Source: Actinomyces sp. 432 | GTDB taxonomy: Bacteria; Actinomycetota; Actinomycetes; Actinomycetales; Actinomycetaceae | Assembly: GCF_009930875.1 (NCBI RefSeq) | Contig: NZ_CP025249.1 | Coordinates: 372,001-436,000, forward strand | DNA length: 64,000 nucleotides | Direction of reading: 5' to 3' | Part shown: positions 43,470 through 54,000 of the stretch, piece after piece | Layout: the number at the start of each line of letters is the position of its first letter | Position numbering within the stretch: position 1 is the first letter of the stretch | The notes under the pieces: model-generated | What the model was told of the DNA's origin: nothing | The model's input: the letters and a program-made list of their open reading frames with translations, nothing else | The model's database searches: none | Position numbers and translations under genes: made by a program

Positions 43470-44612
43470 ATGGACGCCGCTACCGCACCACTCGCCCCCA
43501 ATGTGCGGGTACTCCTGGTCACCCCCGGTGTCTTCGACGTCGCCCAGGCGGCCGCCGCACCCATGGACCGGATACCGGAGGCATTTCCCGCGGAGGTTGT
43601 GCAGGCCTGCACCGGAGTGGCGCCGGTGCTGGCCGATCCCCGCGAAGCCCCGGGCGCCGCGGCGCAAAAGCTGCTCGCCGAACCCGCGGTAACGGCCGTC
43701 GTGCTGGTCGCCCCGGAGGGCCTGGCCCCGCCCCCCACCGAACCGGGGGTCATGCCCGCCGACCTGAATCGCTGCTGTGAACCGGACGGCGCCGACCACC
43801 TGATAGCTCTGCTGCTCACCGCCCAGCACCCGCCACGGGCCCGAGTTGTCGCCGCGACCGGCGCCCGCGGCGGACTCGGCGTCAGCACATTCCTCCTCCA
43901 CCTGGCACGCGCCTGCCACGCCCGCGGGAAACGAGTCGCGATCGTAGACGCCGACCCCGCCGGCAGCCTGGGCCTGCTCATGGGAGACGGCGTGCTGCCC
44001 GGGCTGCGCTGGGCAGACCTGCCCGCCAACGAAGTCGCTTTCCGCCCGGAGAGACTCGTAACCGCCCTACCGGAGTGGCTGGGCATGCCCGTGCTGACCG
44101 GCGACGGCCGGGGCGGTGCCAGTGGGCATGAGCAGCTGCGGCCCGCCGTGGACGCGCTGCGCGCCGAGCACGACCTGGTGATGATCGACCTCCCCCGCGG
44201 CGGCCTCCCGCCTGCGGACGCCACCATCCTGCTCATGTCCGGACTGGACCTGCGCTCGGCGGTAGCCGCAGAGGCACTCGCTGCGCGGCTGAAGGCGCTG
44301 GGGCAAGAGCGCGCGGAGCAGGCCGGGCTCGGCGGCCCACAAACGCTCGCCCCCGGCCCGGCACCGGGCACGCCCACCAAGGTGTACACGGTGGTACGCA
44401 AGACCGGCGAAGACGTCACGCCCGACGAGCTCGCGCTCATGACCCGCACCGAGATCGCCGCCATCATCCCGCATGAGCGCGCCGTCGCCCAGCGCATCGC
44501 CCGCGGCGATGACCCGACCCGCGGTCGCGGCGCCCTGCGCTCCCAGGCGCGGGCAGTCGCCGATCGGCTACTGGACCTGGCCCACAACCCGCCCGAGGAC
44601 GCGCAATGGTAG
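43470..44612 (+). CDS. ssd: Ssd/TadZ-type ParA-like protein
   Basis: A 380-residue MinD/ParA-superfamily protein of the septum-site-determining family that heads actinobacterial Tad clusters. An N-terminal receiver-like domain (residues 1-120) precedes the ATPase-like part: ATGARGGLGVSTFLLHLA (deviant Walker A without the usual Lys pair), VAIVDADPAGSLGLLMG and LVMIDLPRGG. It probably places the Tad apparatus. GGAGAG precedes the ATG, and its stop overlaps the tadA ATG. Confidence 0.88.
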   Translation: MDAATAPLAPNVRVLLVTPGVFDVAQAAAAPMDRIPEAFPAEVVQACTGVAPVLADPREAPGAAAQKLLAEPAVTAVVLVAPEGLAPPPTEPGVMPADLNRCCEPDGADHLIALLLTAQHPPRARVVAATGARGGLGVSTFLLHLARACHARGKRVAIVDADPAGSLGLLMGDGVLPGLRWADLPANEVAFRPERLVTALPEWLGMPVLTGDGRGGASGHEQLRPAVDALRAEHDLVMIDLPRGGLPPADATILLMSGLDLRSAVAAEALAARLKALGQERAEQAGLGGPQTLAPGPAPGTPTKVYTVVRKTGEDVTPDELALMTRTEIAAIIPHERAVAQRIARGDDPTRGRGALRSQARAVADRLLDLAHNPPEDAQW

Positions 44613-45922
44613 CCGTCCCCGCTCCAGCCGGCCGTTCCGCGGATGCGGCTGAACCCGGCCGGGCTGACGAGGAGCTGTCCCGGGTCCGCGGTGCCCTCGC
44701 CCGCGGAGCCAGCCTTGACGCCGCACTCGGCTCCGGCGCCGCCCCGACCACCGGTGCGGGCGGCCTGGCACGCCTCACCCGGCAGGTGCGCGCCGACGTC
44801 GCGGGCGCTGGCCCTGTGCTGCAGCCGCTGCTGGAGCTCGACGGCGTCACCGACGTGCTCGTAGGCGCCGGCCGTACGTGGATTGACCGCGGGCGGGGGC
44901 TCGAAGCGGTAGCCGAGGCCCGGCTGCCCGAGGACCAGGTGCGGGCACTGGCGGTGCGCATGGCCGCAGCCTGTGGCCGCCGCCTGGACGATGCCAGCCC
45001 GATCGTGGACGTCACCCTGCCCGACGGCACCCGCCTGAACGCGGTCCTGCCACCGCTGAGCGCCGACGGCACTCTCATCTGCCTGCGCACCAAGCGGCGC
45101 CGCGCCTACACCGTCCCCGAGCTGGCCGCCGCGGGCACGATCGCCCCCGGGCTGGACGCGGTCCTCACCGCCCTGGTGGCACGCCGGGCCAACTGCCTGG
45201 TCACCGGCGCCACCGGCACCGGCAAGACCACCCTGCTGGCCGCCCTGCTGGGGCTGGTACCGGCCGACGAGCGGATCGTATGCATTGAGGAGGCCAGTGA
45301 ACTGCGCCCCGACCACCCGCACGTCATCCACCTGCAGGAGCGTGGGGAGAACGTCCAGGGAGTCGGGGCCGTCCCCATGACCACACTCGTGCGCACAGCC
45401 CTGCGCATGCGCCCGGACCGTATCGTCCTCGGCGAGTGCCGCGGCCCGGAGGTCCGCGACGTACTGACCGCCCTGAACACCGGTCACGAGGGCGGCTGGG
45501 CCACCCTGCACGCCAACTCGCCCGCCGACGTCCCCGCCCGCCTTACCGCGCTCGGCGCCCTGGCCGGCCTGGATGAGGGTGCCGTGGCCGCGCAAGCCGT
45601 CAGTGCGCTCGACGCCGTCGTCCACCTGCGCCGGCAGGCCCGCCCGGGCACGACCTCACTGCGCCTGGTCACCGCGATCGGTGTGCTGGAACGGGCCGGG
45701 GACCGGATGCGCTGCCGGGACGCACTCGTCATAGGCTCCAACGGCCAGGTGACAGCCGGTCCCGGCGTGGACCGCCTAGCGCAGCGCATCGGGGAGGCAC
45801 CCGTGGCCGCTGCACTGGGCTCGGGGGTAGTCCCGCGGCCACCAGCGGCGCCGGGCCCCACGGCTGTGGTCGGTGCCGACGCGGCACCCGCGCAGGCGCG
45901 CCCGCGCAGGAGCCGACGATGA
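44606..45922 (+). CDS. tadA: TadA/CpaF secretion ATPase
   Basis: A 438-residue hexameric ATPase of the type II/IV secretion superfamily that would drive Flp pilus assembly. Walker A is GATGTGKTTLLAALL (near residue 205), the Asp box IVCIEEASELR, Walker B RPDRIVLGECRGPEV and the His box GHEGGWATLHANSP; all are intact. The Ala/Pro-rich C-terminus (last 40 residues) is outside the fold. The start ATG overlaps the ssd stop and its stop overlaps the tadB start by 4 bp. Confidence 0.95.
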   Translation: MVAVPAPAGRSADAAEPGRADEELSRVRGALARGASLDAALGSGAAPTTGAGGLARLTRQVRADVAGAGPVLQPLLELDGVTDVLVGAGRTWIDRGRGLEAVAEARLPEDQVRALAVRMAAACGRRLDDASPIVDVTLPDGTRLNAVLPPLSADGTLICLRTKRRRAYTVPELAAAGTIAPGLDAVLTALVARRANCLVTGATGTGKTTLLAALLGLVPADERIVCIEEASELRPDHPHVIHLQERGENVQGVGAVPMTTLVRTALRMRPDRIVLGECRGPEVRDVLTALNTGHEGGWATLHANSPADVPARLTALGALAGLDEGAVAAQAVSALDAVVHLRRQARPGTTSLRLVTAIGVLERAGDRMRCRDALVIGSNGQVTAGPGVDRLAQRIGEAPVAAALGSGVVPRPPAAPGPTAVVGADAAPAQARPRRSRR

Positions 45923-46563
45923 GCGGCGCGCAAGTACTGGCCGGGCTGCTGGTGGCACTGGCCGCCGCCGTGATCCTGCTGCCGGCCCGCCGCGAGCCCC
46001 CGGCCGCCCTGGGCGCCAACCACGCCGGGCGACTGGCCCGCCCCACCCGCTCCAGGGCGCATGACCTAGACCTCAGCCTGGTGCTGACAGAGGTGTCCAC
46101 CCTCCTGCGCGCAGGCGCCACCCCGCAGCGCGCCTGGGCACGAGCCCTGCAACGCGCCGGGGTGGAGGAGGGCACTGAGCCCGACGACGACGGCGTGCCA
46201 CCCGCACTCCTCGCCCTGGCCCGGGAGCCACCCGACAGCTGGCTGCCCCACCGGCACGAGGGACGCTGGCGCTGGCGCCCGCCGCTGCCGGGGCGCCGCG
46301 CCCGCAGCGCACGCCGTCGCCTCACCGCGGCCGCCGTCCCCGGGGCGGTAGCCGCCTGCCGCCTGACCACGGCACTCGGCGCCCCACTGGCAGGGGTACT
46401 GGAGGCGGTGGCCGGAGGAGTAGCGGAATCCGGGCGTGCGGATGACTCGCGCCGTACCGCCCTGTCCGGGCCGCGCTCAACCGCCCGGCTGCTCGCCCTG
46501 CTTCCTCCGGTGGGACTGCTGCTCGGCACCGCTATCGGCGCCCACCCGGGCAGATCCTGCTAG
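45919..46563 (+). CDS. tadB: TadB-type inner-membrane platform protein, frame break at 3' end
   Basis: 214 residues as read: N-terminal TM (residues 7-23), T2SSF domain (residues 50-185) and one C-terminal TM. The tail then ends in HPGRSC, but one extra G in the run 46548-46550 changes it to HPGQILLDGGLGSTLGVVGV, the expected TadB second TM. That frame continues without a stop into the next gene, giving a 413-residue TadB-TadC fusion. Either a sequencing error or a real split. Confidence 0.75.
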   Translation: MSGAQVLAGLLVALAAAVILLPARREPPAALGANHAGRLARPTRSRAHDLDLSLVLTEVSTLLRAGATPQRAWARALQRAGVEEGTEPDDDGVPPALLALAREPPDSWLPHRHEGRWRWRPPLPGRRARSARRRLTAAAVPGAVAACRLTTALGAPLAGVLEAVAGGVAESGRADDSRRTALSGPRSTARLLALLPPVGLLLGTAIGAHPGRSC

Positions 46564-46571
46564 ACGGCGGT

Positions 46572-47159
46572 TTGGGCAGCACCCTGGGGGTGGTCGGCGT
46601 GATTCTGATGGGAGTCGGGCACTGGCTGACCACGCGACTCGTCACCGCGGCGGCCACCGCCACGGACGGCGTGGACGAGGCACTGGTGCTCGACCTGGCC
46701 GGGGCGGCGCTCGCGGCCGGGGCGTCGGTGCCCGGAGCGCTGCAGGCGCTGGGGCAGGCACTGGATGATGAGGAGCTGAGCGTGGTTGGGAGAGCCCTGC
46801 TGCTGGGAGCCGACTGGCAGGAGGCGTGGCGCGCCGGGCGTGAGGCGGAGGACGAAGGCGAGGGCGCACAGCGCAGGCGTGCACGCCGGCACTGGTGGGG
46901 CCGGGCGGCGAACCGGCGCCACACCCGGCTCGAGGCGTGCCTGCGGCCCGGTTGGGAGGACGGCGCCTCGCCTGCGCCGCTGCTGGCCGGCACGGCAGCG
47001 TCATTGCGGGCCGGCCGGCAGGCGGCGGACGAGGAGGCCGCCGAGCGGCTGGCGGTCCGGCTGGTGCTGCCACTGGGGACCTGCTTCCTGCCTGCCTTCA
47101 TCATTTTGGGCATCGTCCCGGTGGTGATGAGTGTAGGTATGGACATGTTCGCCGGCTGA
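46572..47159 (+). CDS. tadC: TadC-type platform protein (or C-terminal half of a TadBC fusion)
   Basis: 195 residues from TTG 46572. The first 25 residues are the TM that looks like the end of TadB. The TadC T2SSF domain starts around VDEALVLDLAGAALAAGASVPGALQAL and ends with TM PLGTCFLPAFIILGIVPVVMSV. A GTG at VDEAL is an alternative start but lacks a ribosome site. No flp, tadE or tadF gene follows; the next gene is a methyltransferase. Confidence 0.72.
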   Translation: MGSTLGVVGVILMGVGHWLTTRLVTAAATATDGVDEALVLDLAGAALAAGASVPGALQALGQALDDEELSVVGRALLLGADWQEAWRAGREAEDEGEGAQRRRARRHWWGRAANRRHTRLEACLRPGWEDGASPAPLLAGTAASLRAGRQAADEEAAERLAVRLVLPLGTCFLPAFIILGIVPVVMSVGMDMFAG

Positions 47160-47196
47160 GCCCGGGCGGCGGGGCGCTGCGCGGTACGGTCACCCC

Positions 47197-49014
47197 ATGA
47201 CCGACGCCGCACCCGCCCAGCCTGCCGCGCCAGAGCCCACGCAACGGGAGGCGTCCCCCACCCCACCGCCGGTGCTTACCCCCACCCCGCCGCCAGTGCT
47301 TACCTCCGCCCCACCGCCAGTGCTTACCCCCGCCCCACCGCCAGTGCTTACCCCCGCCCCACCGCCCGTGGCCACCAGGGCGCAGGCGGCGGCCTTGCGC
47401 GCAGACCTGGAGGACTCCGGCTGGGGCGTTGACGCCGTCGCACGGCTGCTCGGCCCTGCGGCCGATGCGGCACTGCGCCGGGAACAGCGCTACCCCGCTC
47501 TACGGCGCGTGCGGCAAGTGCTCAATGACGCACGCGCAGGTACCGAGGCGGAGACCAGCACCGTCCCCGTGGCAGTGCTCACCGCACTGTTCATGCTGGG
47601 GGAGCCGGTCTACGCGGCCGAGCTGGATGCCGCCCTGCCGCGTACCGGTGCCGCCGGTGCCCGCGCTATCGGACTCGTCGTCGGCGCCGACCCCCAGGCA
47701 GGGGGAGGGGAGCCCCTGGGCGGCAACCCGGCGCAGACCGGGGGTGGTACGGCGGCGCAGAACGAGCGCGTGTGGGCGGTTGTAGACCTGCGACCCCACG
47801 AGGCGCGCGACGACGTTGGCGAAGTGCGCTGGTGGGTCGCCTCCGACGTGGGTGAGCTGGTGTCACAGGGACAACTCGCCCCCGATCACGTCCTGGGCAT
47901 TGGCGGCGCCGGGCTGACCCTGGCATCCCTGACTCCGCGCACACCCGTCACCAGGGCCCTGGACCTGGGCTGCGGCTGTGGTATCCAGACCCTGTACCTG
48001 CTGCGGCACGCGGAGCGCGTCGTCGCCACTGACATCTCCGCACGGGCGCTGGCCTTCACCGCCTTCAATGCCGCCCTGGCCGGCACCGACCCCGAGCGCT
48101 TGGAGCTGCGGCACGGATCATTCCTCGAGCCAGTCACCGGGGACACCTTCGACTTGATCGCCACCAACCCGCCCTTCGTCATCACCCCGCCCGCTGTCCG
48201 GGATGCAGGCCTGCCGCTCATGGAGTACCGCGACGCCGGTGGCCCGGTCCTGCCCGTGCTACTGCCAGCACTAGGAGCTCATATGAGTCCCGGCGGCACG
48301 GCAGTCATGCTCGGGAACTGGGAGCACCACGATGGTCAGGACTGGCGTGAGCGCGTGGAGGGCTGGCTGCCCGATGGCATCGACGCCTGGGTGATTGAGC
48401 GGGAGGTGCAGGACCCGGTCGAGTACGCCACCATGTGGCTGCGCGACGGTGGCACCACCCCCGAGCGCGACCGGCCCGGCTTCGAGGCCGCCCTGGGTGC
48501 GTGGATTGACGACTTCGCCGCCCGGGGGGTTCAGGGAATCGGCTTCGGCTATGTAGTACTGCACCGTCCCGGTGACGGTGACGCGGGCGGGGCGCCCTGG
48601 CGGGTGCTGGAGGAGATCGGCACGCGGCCGAGCGCACCGCTGGGGCCGCACGTGGCCCAGGTGGTGCGCTCACGCAGCCTCCTTGCCGCCATGAGCGACG
48701 CGGAGGTCATGGAGCTGCACCCCGTAGTCGCCCCCGACGTCACCGAGGAGCGCCACCTGCGTCCCGGCAGCAGCGAGCCCAGCGTGATCCTGCTGCGTCA
48801 GGGCGGTGGCTTTGCCCGGACGGTACGGGCCGATACCGCGCTGGCGGCACTGGTGGAGGTGGCCGACGGCGAGCTGAGCGTGAGGCAGATCGCCACCGCC
48901 GTGGCGGCGCTTACCGATGCCGACGCCGAGGCCCTCAAGACACGCATGGCGGCCGGCGCGCGCAGCCTGCTGGCCGACGGACTGCTGCTTTGGGGGTCGG
49001 GCGATTCCAGATGA
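47197..49014 (+). CDS. Class I methyltransferase with N-terminal PPPVLTPA repeats
   Basis: A 605-residue protein. Residues 22-60 are about five copies of PPPVLTPA encoded by a 24-bp tandem repeat (about 47262-47373), a slippage-prone spacer. Residues 62-230 are a partly helical domain. The SAM-binding core has LDLGCGCGIQTLYLL, VVATDISARAL and the NPPF motif (LIATNPPFVIT) typical of N6-adenine or N5-glutamine methyltransferases such as PrmC. A C-terminal region of about 230 residues is unassigned. Substrate uncertain; ribosomal RNA or a release factor are candidates. Confidence 0.82.
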   Translation: MTDAAPAQPAAPEPTQREASPTPPPVLTPTPPPVLTSAPPPVLTPAPPPVLTPAPPPVATRAQAAALRADLEDSGWGVDAVARLLGPAADAALRREQRYPALRRVRQVLNDARAGTEAETSTVPVAVLTALFMLGEPVYAAELDAALPRTGAAGARAIGLVVGADPQAGGGEPLGGNPAQTGGGTAAQNERVWAVVDLRPHEARDDVGEVRWWVASDVGELVSQGQLAPDHVLGIGGAGLTLASLTPRTPVTRALDLGCGCGIQTLYLLRHAERVVATDISARALAFTAFNAALAGTDPERLELRHGSFLEPVTGDTFDLIATNPPFVITPPAVRDAGLPLMEYRDAGGPVLPVLLPALGAHMSPGGTAVMLGNWEHHDGQDWRERVEGWLPDGIDAWVIEREVQDPVEYATMWLRDGGTTPERDRPGFEAALGAWIDDFAARGVQGIGFGYVVLHRPGDGDAGGAPWRVLEEIGTRPSAPLGPHVAQVVRSRSLLAAMSDAEVMELHPVVAPDVTEERHLRPGSSEPSVILLRQGGGFARTVRADTALAALVEVADGELSVRQIATAVAALTDADAEALKTRMAAGARSLLADGLLLWGSGDSR

Positions 49015-49095
49015 GGCACCGAACCACTTTTGCGGACACCTGAGATGAGTCTCGTCGTGGGCTTGCCGATCGTGCGACTGTGTCCTCATAATGGT

Positions 49096-49129
49096 GGGGA
49101 GCCGAGCGGGCGGGACCGCCCGACTCCCC
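49096..49129. terminator. Hairpin between convergent genes
   Basis: CGGGCGG and CCGCCCG form a tight stem, extended outside by GGGGAG pairing with CTCCCC. It lies between the methyltransferase and the small basic membrane protein gene, which converge. Confidence 0.5.
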
Positions 49130-49151
49130 GGAGACATCCGGGATGTTGATC

Positions 49152-49307
49152 TCAGCGGCCTAGCAGGACGCTGAGCAGAGCCGCAAGGGCCCAGATCATC
49201 GGCGGAATGCTTTCGACTACAGTCCGCCAGATCTGGGCCTTTTGCTTGCTCTTCAACCCCTTGGGCGCCTTGGCCTGGTGGCGTCGGCGCTTCCGGTTCT
49301 TCGACAT
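49152..49307 (-). CDS. Small basic membrane protein, 51 residues
   Basis: ATG 49307 follows GAGGAGG by about 10 bases. The protein begins MSKNRKRRRHQAKAPKGLKS, strongly basic, and ends in one hydrophobic helix (MIWALAALLSVLLG). No cysteine or catalytic motif. Basic-tail single-helix proteins are often membrane-associated regulators or membrane-active small proteins, but no role can be assigned. The ribosome site and clean coding sequence support it as a real gene. Confidence 0.6.
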   Translation of the reverse strand: MSKNRKRRRHQAKAPKGLKSKQKAQIWRTVVESIPPMIWALAALLSVLLGR

Positions 49308-49555
49308 GCCCAGAGCTCACCTCCTCTCGGTGCACACTCCCCGGCAGAGACTTCTGCGTTGATCCGGGGTTGCGCCGTGGAGGCACTGCCATCATCGCAC
49401 GGATGTGACGCGCGGTAGTCCGTTCATGGCGGGTACCGCATGCGTGCCGCTGGCTCGGCGTACAGGCGAATCGCGGCCGGTGCACGGCCCGGTCCAGATA
49501 AGGAGCTGGTCTGGATGGTTGGACCAACCAAGCCAGGCGGGGGACGCTTGTAAGC

Positions 49556-49777
49556 ATGAGCAACGGTGAAGGTTCAGCAGGCGTAACCCGTCTGTCGGCG
49601 CTGCTGGCGGAGGTGGAAGGCGGTGCCACGGTGAACATCGCCCGCGGGTCACGAACTGTTGCACGACTGGTCTCAATCGCTAACGGAGAGCGCGAGTTCG
49701 GGTTCGGCGACGAGTTCCTGGAAGCTGTTCATCAAGTACCGCATAGGCAAGCTGCTCGGCGCGGGGCCCTGGCTTGA
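49556..49777 (+). CDS. Phd/YefM-like antitoxin, orphan
   Basis: A 73-residue protein whose LSALLAEVEGGATVNIARGSRTVARLVS matches the N-terminal DNA-binding part of type II antitoxins of the Phd/YefM family. The C-terminus changes character after GFGDEFLEAV and no toxin gene follows; the next 80 bp has a short out-of-frame piece only. Probably a remnant of a toxin-antitoxin pair, possibly frame-damaged itself. Confidence 0.45.
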   Translation: MSNGEGSAGVTRLSALLAEVEGGATVNIARGSRTVARLVSIANGEREFGFGDEFLEAVHQVPHRQAARRGALA

Positions 49778-49856
49778 CGTGTTTGAAGGAGACGCCGCGA
49801 GGCTTGGTATGGGGGTGCTAGCAACGGCCTGGCAGTACGCCTGGCTGAGTGTCTAG

Positions 49857-51009
49857 TTGGAGCGGGCGCATCGCGATCCCTGCGACTGCATGATGCTGCG
49901 CAGACGATAACCGAGTCGCTGACCCTGGTCACCGCTGATTCTGCATCCTCGGGGGCCGCCCGGTCTCAAGACCCTGTGACGAGGGGGTGGGGGAACGGGG
50001 CCAGCATGGTCGAGTCGGTCTCCCGGTATCCGACGGTGTATCAAGCCCCGGGCAACGCTCGTACGCGCGGTTGGGACGCCGATTCCGGTCGAATCGTTCT
50101 TCTGACCGGTGGAGGTGGCGGTCAACTCTGGCGTCGCCGAGGTCGTCTGCCTGCCGATATGCCGACCGCTGCCAGGCTTGCTGTCGGAAGGTATGCCGCT
50201 GTGGACGGAGGTCGGGGTTGTCGGCAGTGGTGGCAAATGAGCCCGATGCGTTGACGGACGTGAATGAAACGTTGTAATCATGTGAGTGCCGGGCTGCGCC
50301 TGATGTGTGTGGCGGTTGCCCCGGACCGTCACAATCGCCTATGGGTTCCTAGCGAGAGGGCGTCCCGAAGCCGGGATGGGTCGCATCTGCTGTGTCTAGG
50401 CGGCAGCTAGTCAGGTAGTTGTGTCGATGGCTCCCTATAAGGCACGCGGTTCGGCGCGTCTGCCCCGCGACCTGTTGTAGGAGGGGGCGGTTTGTAGTCC
50501 AGAGCGGATGAGCCGTCGAGCCAGCGCACGGATGCCCCGCACTACGCCCCGCCACGCGGACCCCGGGGCGGTCTGGTTTCCCCTGACATCTGCTACGTCC
50601 CCTTGCTGGACGATCCGTCTGAACCGCCTTCAGGGTCGTCGTTGAGCGCGTGCTTCAGAAATTGGCCGCTCCGGTAGTGGGTCAGCAGGCGGATGGGGGC
50701 CGCCGCCGGGCGACGTGGTGCGTAATCCTGAGTTCCGGGGTGGTCGTCCAACGTCCTTGTGGCAACTCGTCGCATCCCGCAACGAGGGTGGCGCAGTCTG
50801 CCGACGATGTGTCTATGGAACTGGAGGCAGATCGTCACCAGACCGTTGTGCTTGCCAGGCTGAAGTGTAGATTGTGCTTGAAATGTTGCTGCATAGACAG
50901 TCAATCGTGCGTCAGACGGAGCCTGGGCCGGGTACTGTGTATGACCTGCGAGACCAATGTTGCTCGCGAATCTTCCTCTATCGGTCGTTTATACATGGAG
51001 AAGCCGTCA
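49857..51009. other. 1.15-kb non-coding leader region before the fimbrial operon
   Basis: Lower GC than its surroundings and without a convincing gene on either strand. The frame that is open back to 50650 has no ribosome site or signal peptide upstream of 51010. It should hold the fimbrial promoter; I could not place it with confidence. Confidence 0.5.
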
Positions 51010-54000
51010 ATGCGTCACGCCGCACCCCTCCGTTCGAGGCGAGCGCCTTATCGCTTTAAGTCCGCCGCGGTGCTCACAGTGCTGGCAATGTTCGCCAGCG
51101 CCTTCATTGGCGGCGTAGTACTGCCAGTCCAGCCGACTGCCCGGGCCGCTGAGGCTGATATTGTCCTAGGCCAGGCTACGGCCGTCCAGCGTGACGTGCG
51201 GACAAGTGTCTACCCGACACCCGCGGAGGCGTACGAGAAATCCTGTGTGAGGTACTCGCCGCAGGGTGCTGGTTACTCCACCGGGAGTGTAACCTCATCT
51301 AGCGGCGAGTTTGCCTCTTTCGGCTACGGGTATAAGCAATATAATAGCTGCCCACCAACGTACTCAGCCGATCTACAGAGTACCGTTGGGCTGCGGCCTG
51401 AGAGGACGGATAGCGTCCCTGCCGGCACTCCCTTCCTGGTGGCCACCATGCGGCACGGCAACAACCCGGTGATCGGAATCGGTGGTCGTCCGGTCACCGT
51501 TGTCGACGGCGTGATGGAAATCCAGCTCGGCGAAGTTAAGTCAACCTTCCCCTGGACGCTGACTGAGACCAATAACACCTGCCGCTCCACCTTCGACGCC
51601 GAGGGGCGCTATGTCGCTGACGGTAGCGGCGCCTATGCATATGACAAGAATGGTAAGATCGGTCCTCGGGCAACCGGTGCATGGTATGGCAATGACTGGT
51701 ACTGGTACTCTGACTTTCACTATGCATACAATCGCACTGGTAGCCTCGTCTCTTTTGTCGACGGTGACGAATCCGCGCGAGGTGACAGCGGGGCCGCTAT
51801 CTATGACGAGTTTGGCCGCTCCTGCGAGGATGATGTACTGGAGGTGAACTCCGCCCTCCCAGGCTCCTACGGATACACTGTGGACGGCATCACCTATAAG
51901 CTTAAGCTGTGGGGATTTGTCAATAATGGCGATAACTCGGTTTGCTCCACTGATCTGGCGGGGAAGCCGGTTGAGCGTACTTTCGTAACCAAGGAGGGTG
52001 AGGAGACTTTCGGCTGCCTGTACGGCTCTATGGAGCAGGCCCGAGCAGTCACCTTCGCCAAGTACGTCACCACCGATCCTTCGCTTGAGGGTTCAATCAA
52101 TGAGATACCTACTTTCGACTTCGAGAATGCCTCCGCCGCAGGGTCGGTGGCGCTCCCGGAGTGGGGTGACATCAACTCCCTAACTCCCACCGGCTGGGGT
52201 GTCGCTGGTACCGTTACGGATCCGCGCACCTATGAGTTGCTAGCCCCGGATGACGAGGCAGCAGTCAGGGAGAACATAACCAACCCGGTTACGCAAACTT
52301 CCTCGGGCTGGCAGCTGGCCGGTGTTGAGTGCCGGACTGAGGACGGAGTATTGCTGCACCGGGATGGCGGGGTCTTCACTGACGTCGCCCTCGACCGAGC
52401 AACAAACACCCTGGACCTGGACAGCACTCAATTGGCTCAGGACCAGAGGAACACCGCCATCACCTGTACCTGGCACAACGAGTACGTCGGCCGCTCCCAG
52501 CTCACCCTGGTCAAGGAAATCGACGGCATGACCTTCCCCGCCGTCAGTGAGAAGAACTGGACCCTGACGGCCACCCCCACCCAGACCTCCGAGGAGGGCG
52601 CCGCCTTCCCCTACCGGACCATCTCCGGCCTGTCCGGCGAGGATTCCGTGACCGGCCAGTGGACCCGCTCGGGCACCTACACCCTGTCTGAGGCCACCAC
52701 CGGCAACGTCGAGGGCTTCTCCCAGCAGGGAGACTGGCAATGCGTGAACCAGAACGGCGACGCCGTCTCCGTCACCGACTCCCAGGTCACCCTCGCTCCC
52801 AACCAGCGTGTCACCTGCACCGTCACCAACACCTTCAAGACCGGCTCCATCCAGATCAACAAGGCCGTCTCCGATCCCGACGGCGGCCTGACCGATCAGG
52901 ACAAGACCTTCACGGGCACCTACGACTGCGGCAGCGCCAACGGCCGGGACTTCACCGGCACCTGGTCCGCCACCACTTCCAAGCCCGCCGTCATCTCCGG
53001 CCTGCCCGTGGGTGCCAGCTGCGCCATCACCGAGGACGCCCCCAGCGGCGACCTCAAGGACGACTCCTACGAGTGGACCACCCCCCGCATCGACAACTCG
53101 TCGGTCGTGGTTCCCACCGCCCCGGCCGCGGGCCAGGTGAACGTCACCAACACCATCGTCCGCAACACCGGCACCATCAACGTCAACAAGGTCGTCGAGC
53201 CGGAAGACGAGACCGCCGCGGGCGGCTGGACCGGCTCGCCAGACCGCACCTTCGCGGTGTCCTACACCTGCGACGGCGACGGCGGCTCCGGCACGCTGGA
53301 CGTCTCCACCGGAACCCCCGCGACGCTCACCGTCCCCGCGGGTACCAACTGCTCCTTCTCCGAGGCCGCCCCCGAGACCGCGGACGGCGACTTCAAGGAC
53401 TCCTCCTACGAGTGGACGGGCGCGGGCAGCTTCGACAACTCCAGCGTCACTGCCGGCAAGGACTCTTCCGACTCCATTACCGTCACCAACACCTACAAGC
53501 GCGTGCTGGTCGACCTGAAGCTCGCCAAGCGCGTGGACGGCGAGGGCTACAACGGCGGTGACGCCACCTTCGCCATCGACTACGACTGCGGTGCCGACTA
53601 CGCCGGCACAGTGAACGTCGCCAACGGCGCCACCAGCACCGTGCAGGTACCCCGCGGCGCCCTGTGCACCGTCTCCGAGCCCGCCGCCTCCCTGAACGAG
53701 GACCTGCTCGCCGACGCCTACGACTGGGGCGCCCCCAGCTACGAGGGCCTCGACGCCGCCGAGGGCACCATGGTCAGCGCGGCCGACGGCGGCAAGACTG
53801 TCACCGTCGTCAACCCCACCGAGGCCGCCTGGGGCAAGGTGGCTGTCACCAAGAACGTCGAGCCCGATGCCGGCCCCGTGACCGCGGGCACGACCTTCCC
53901 GGTCACCGTCACCTGTGACGCACCCGCCCAGGGCGAGACCGAGAACTACACCGGCACCTTTGACCTGTCGGCCACCGGCTCCACCGCCACCGGCACCACG

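Noticed and set aside
50650..51009. Upstream extension of the tip adhesin
   Set aside because: The frame is open but has no ribosome site; the signal peptide and GGAGAAG site fix the start at 51010.
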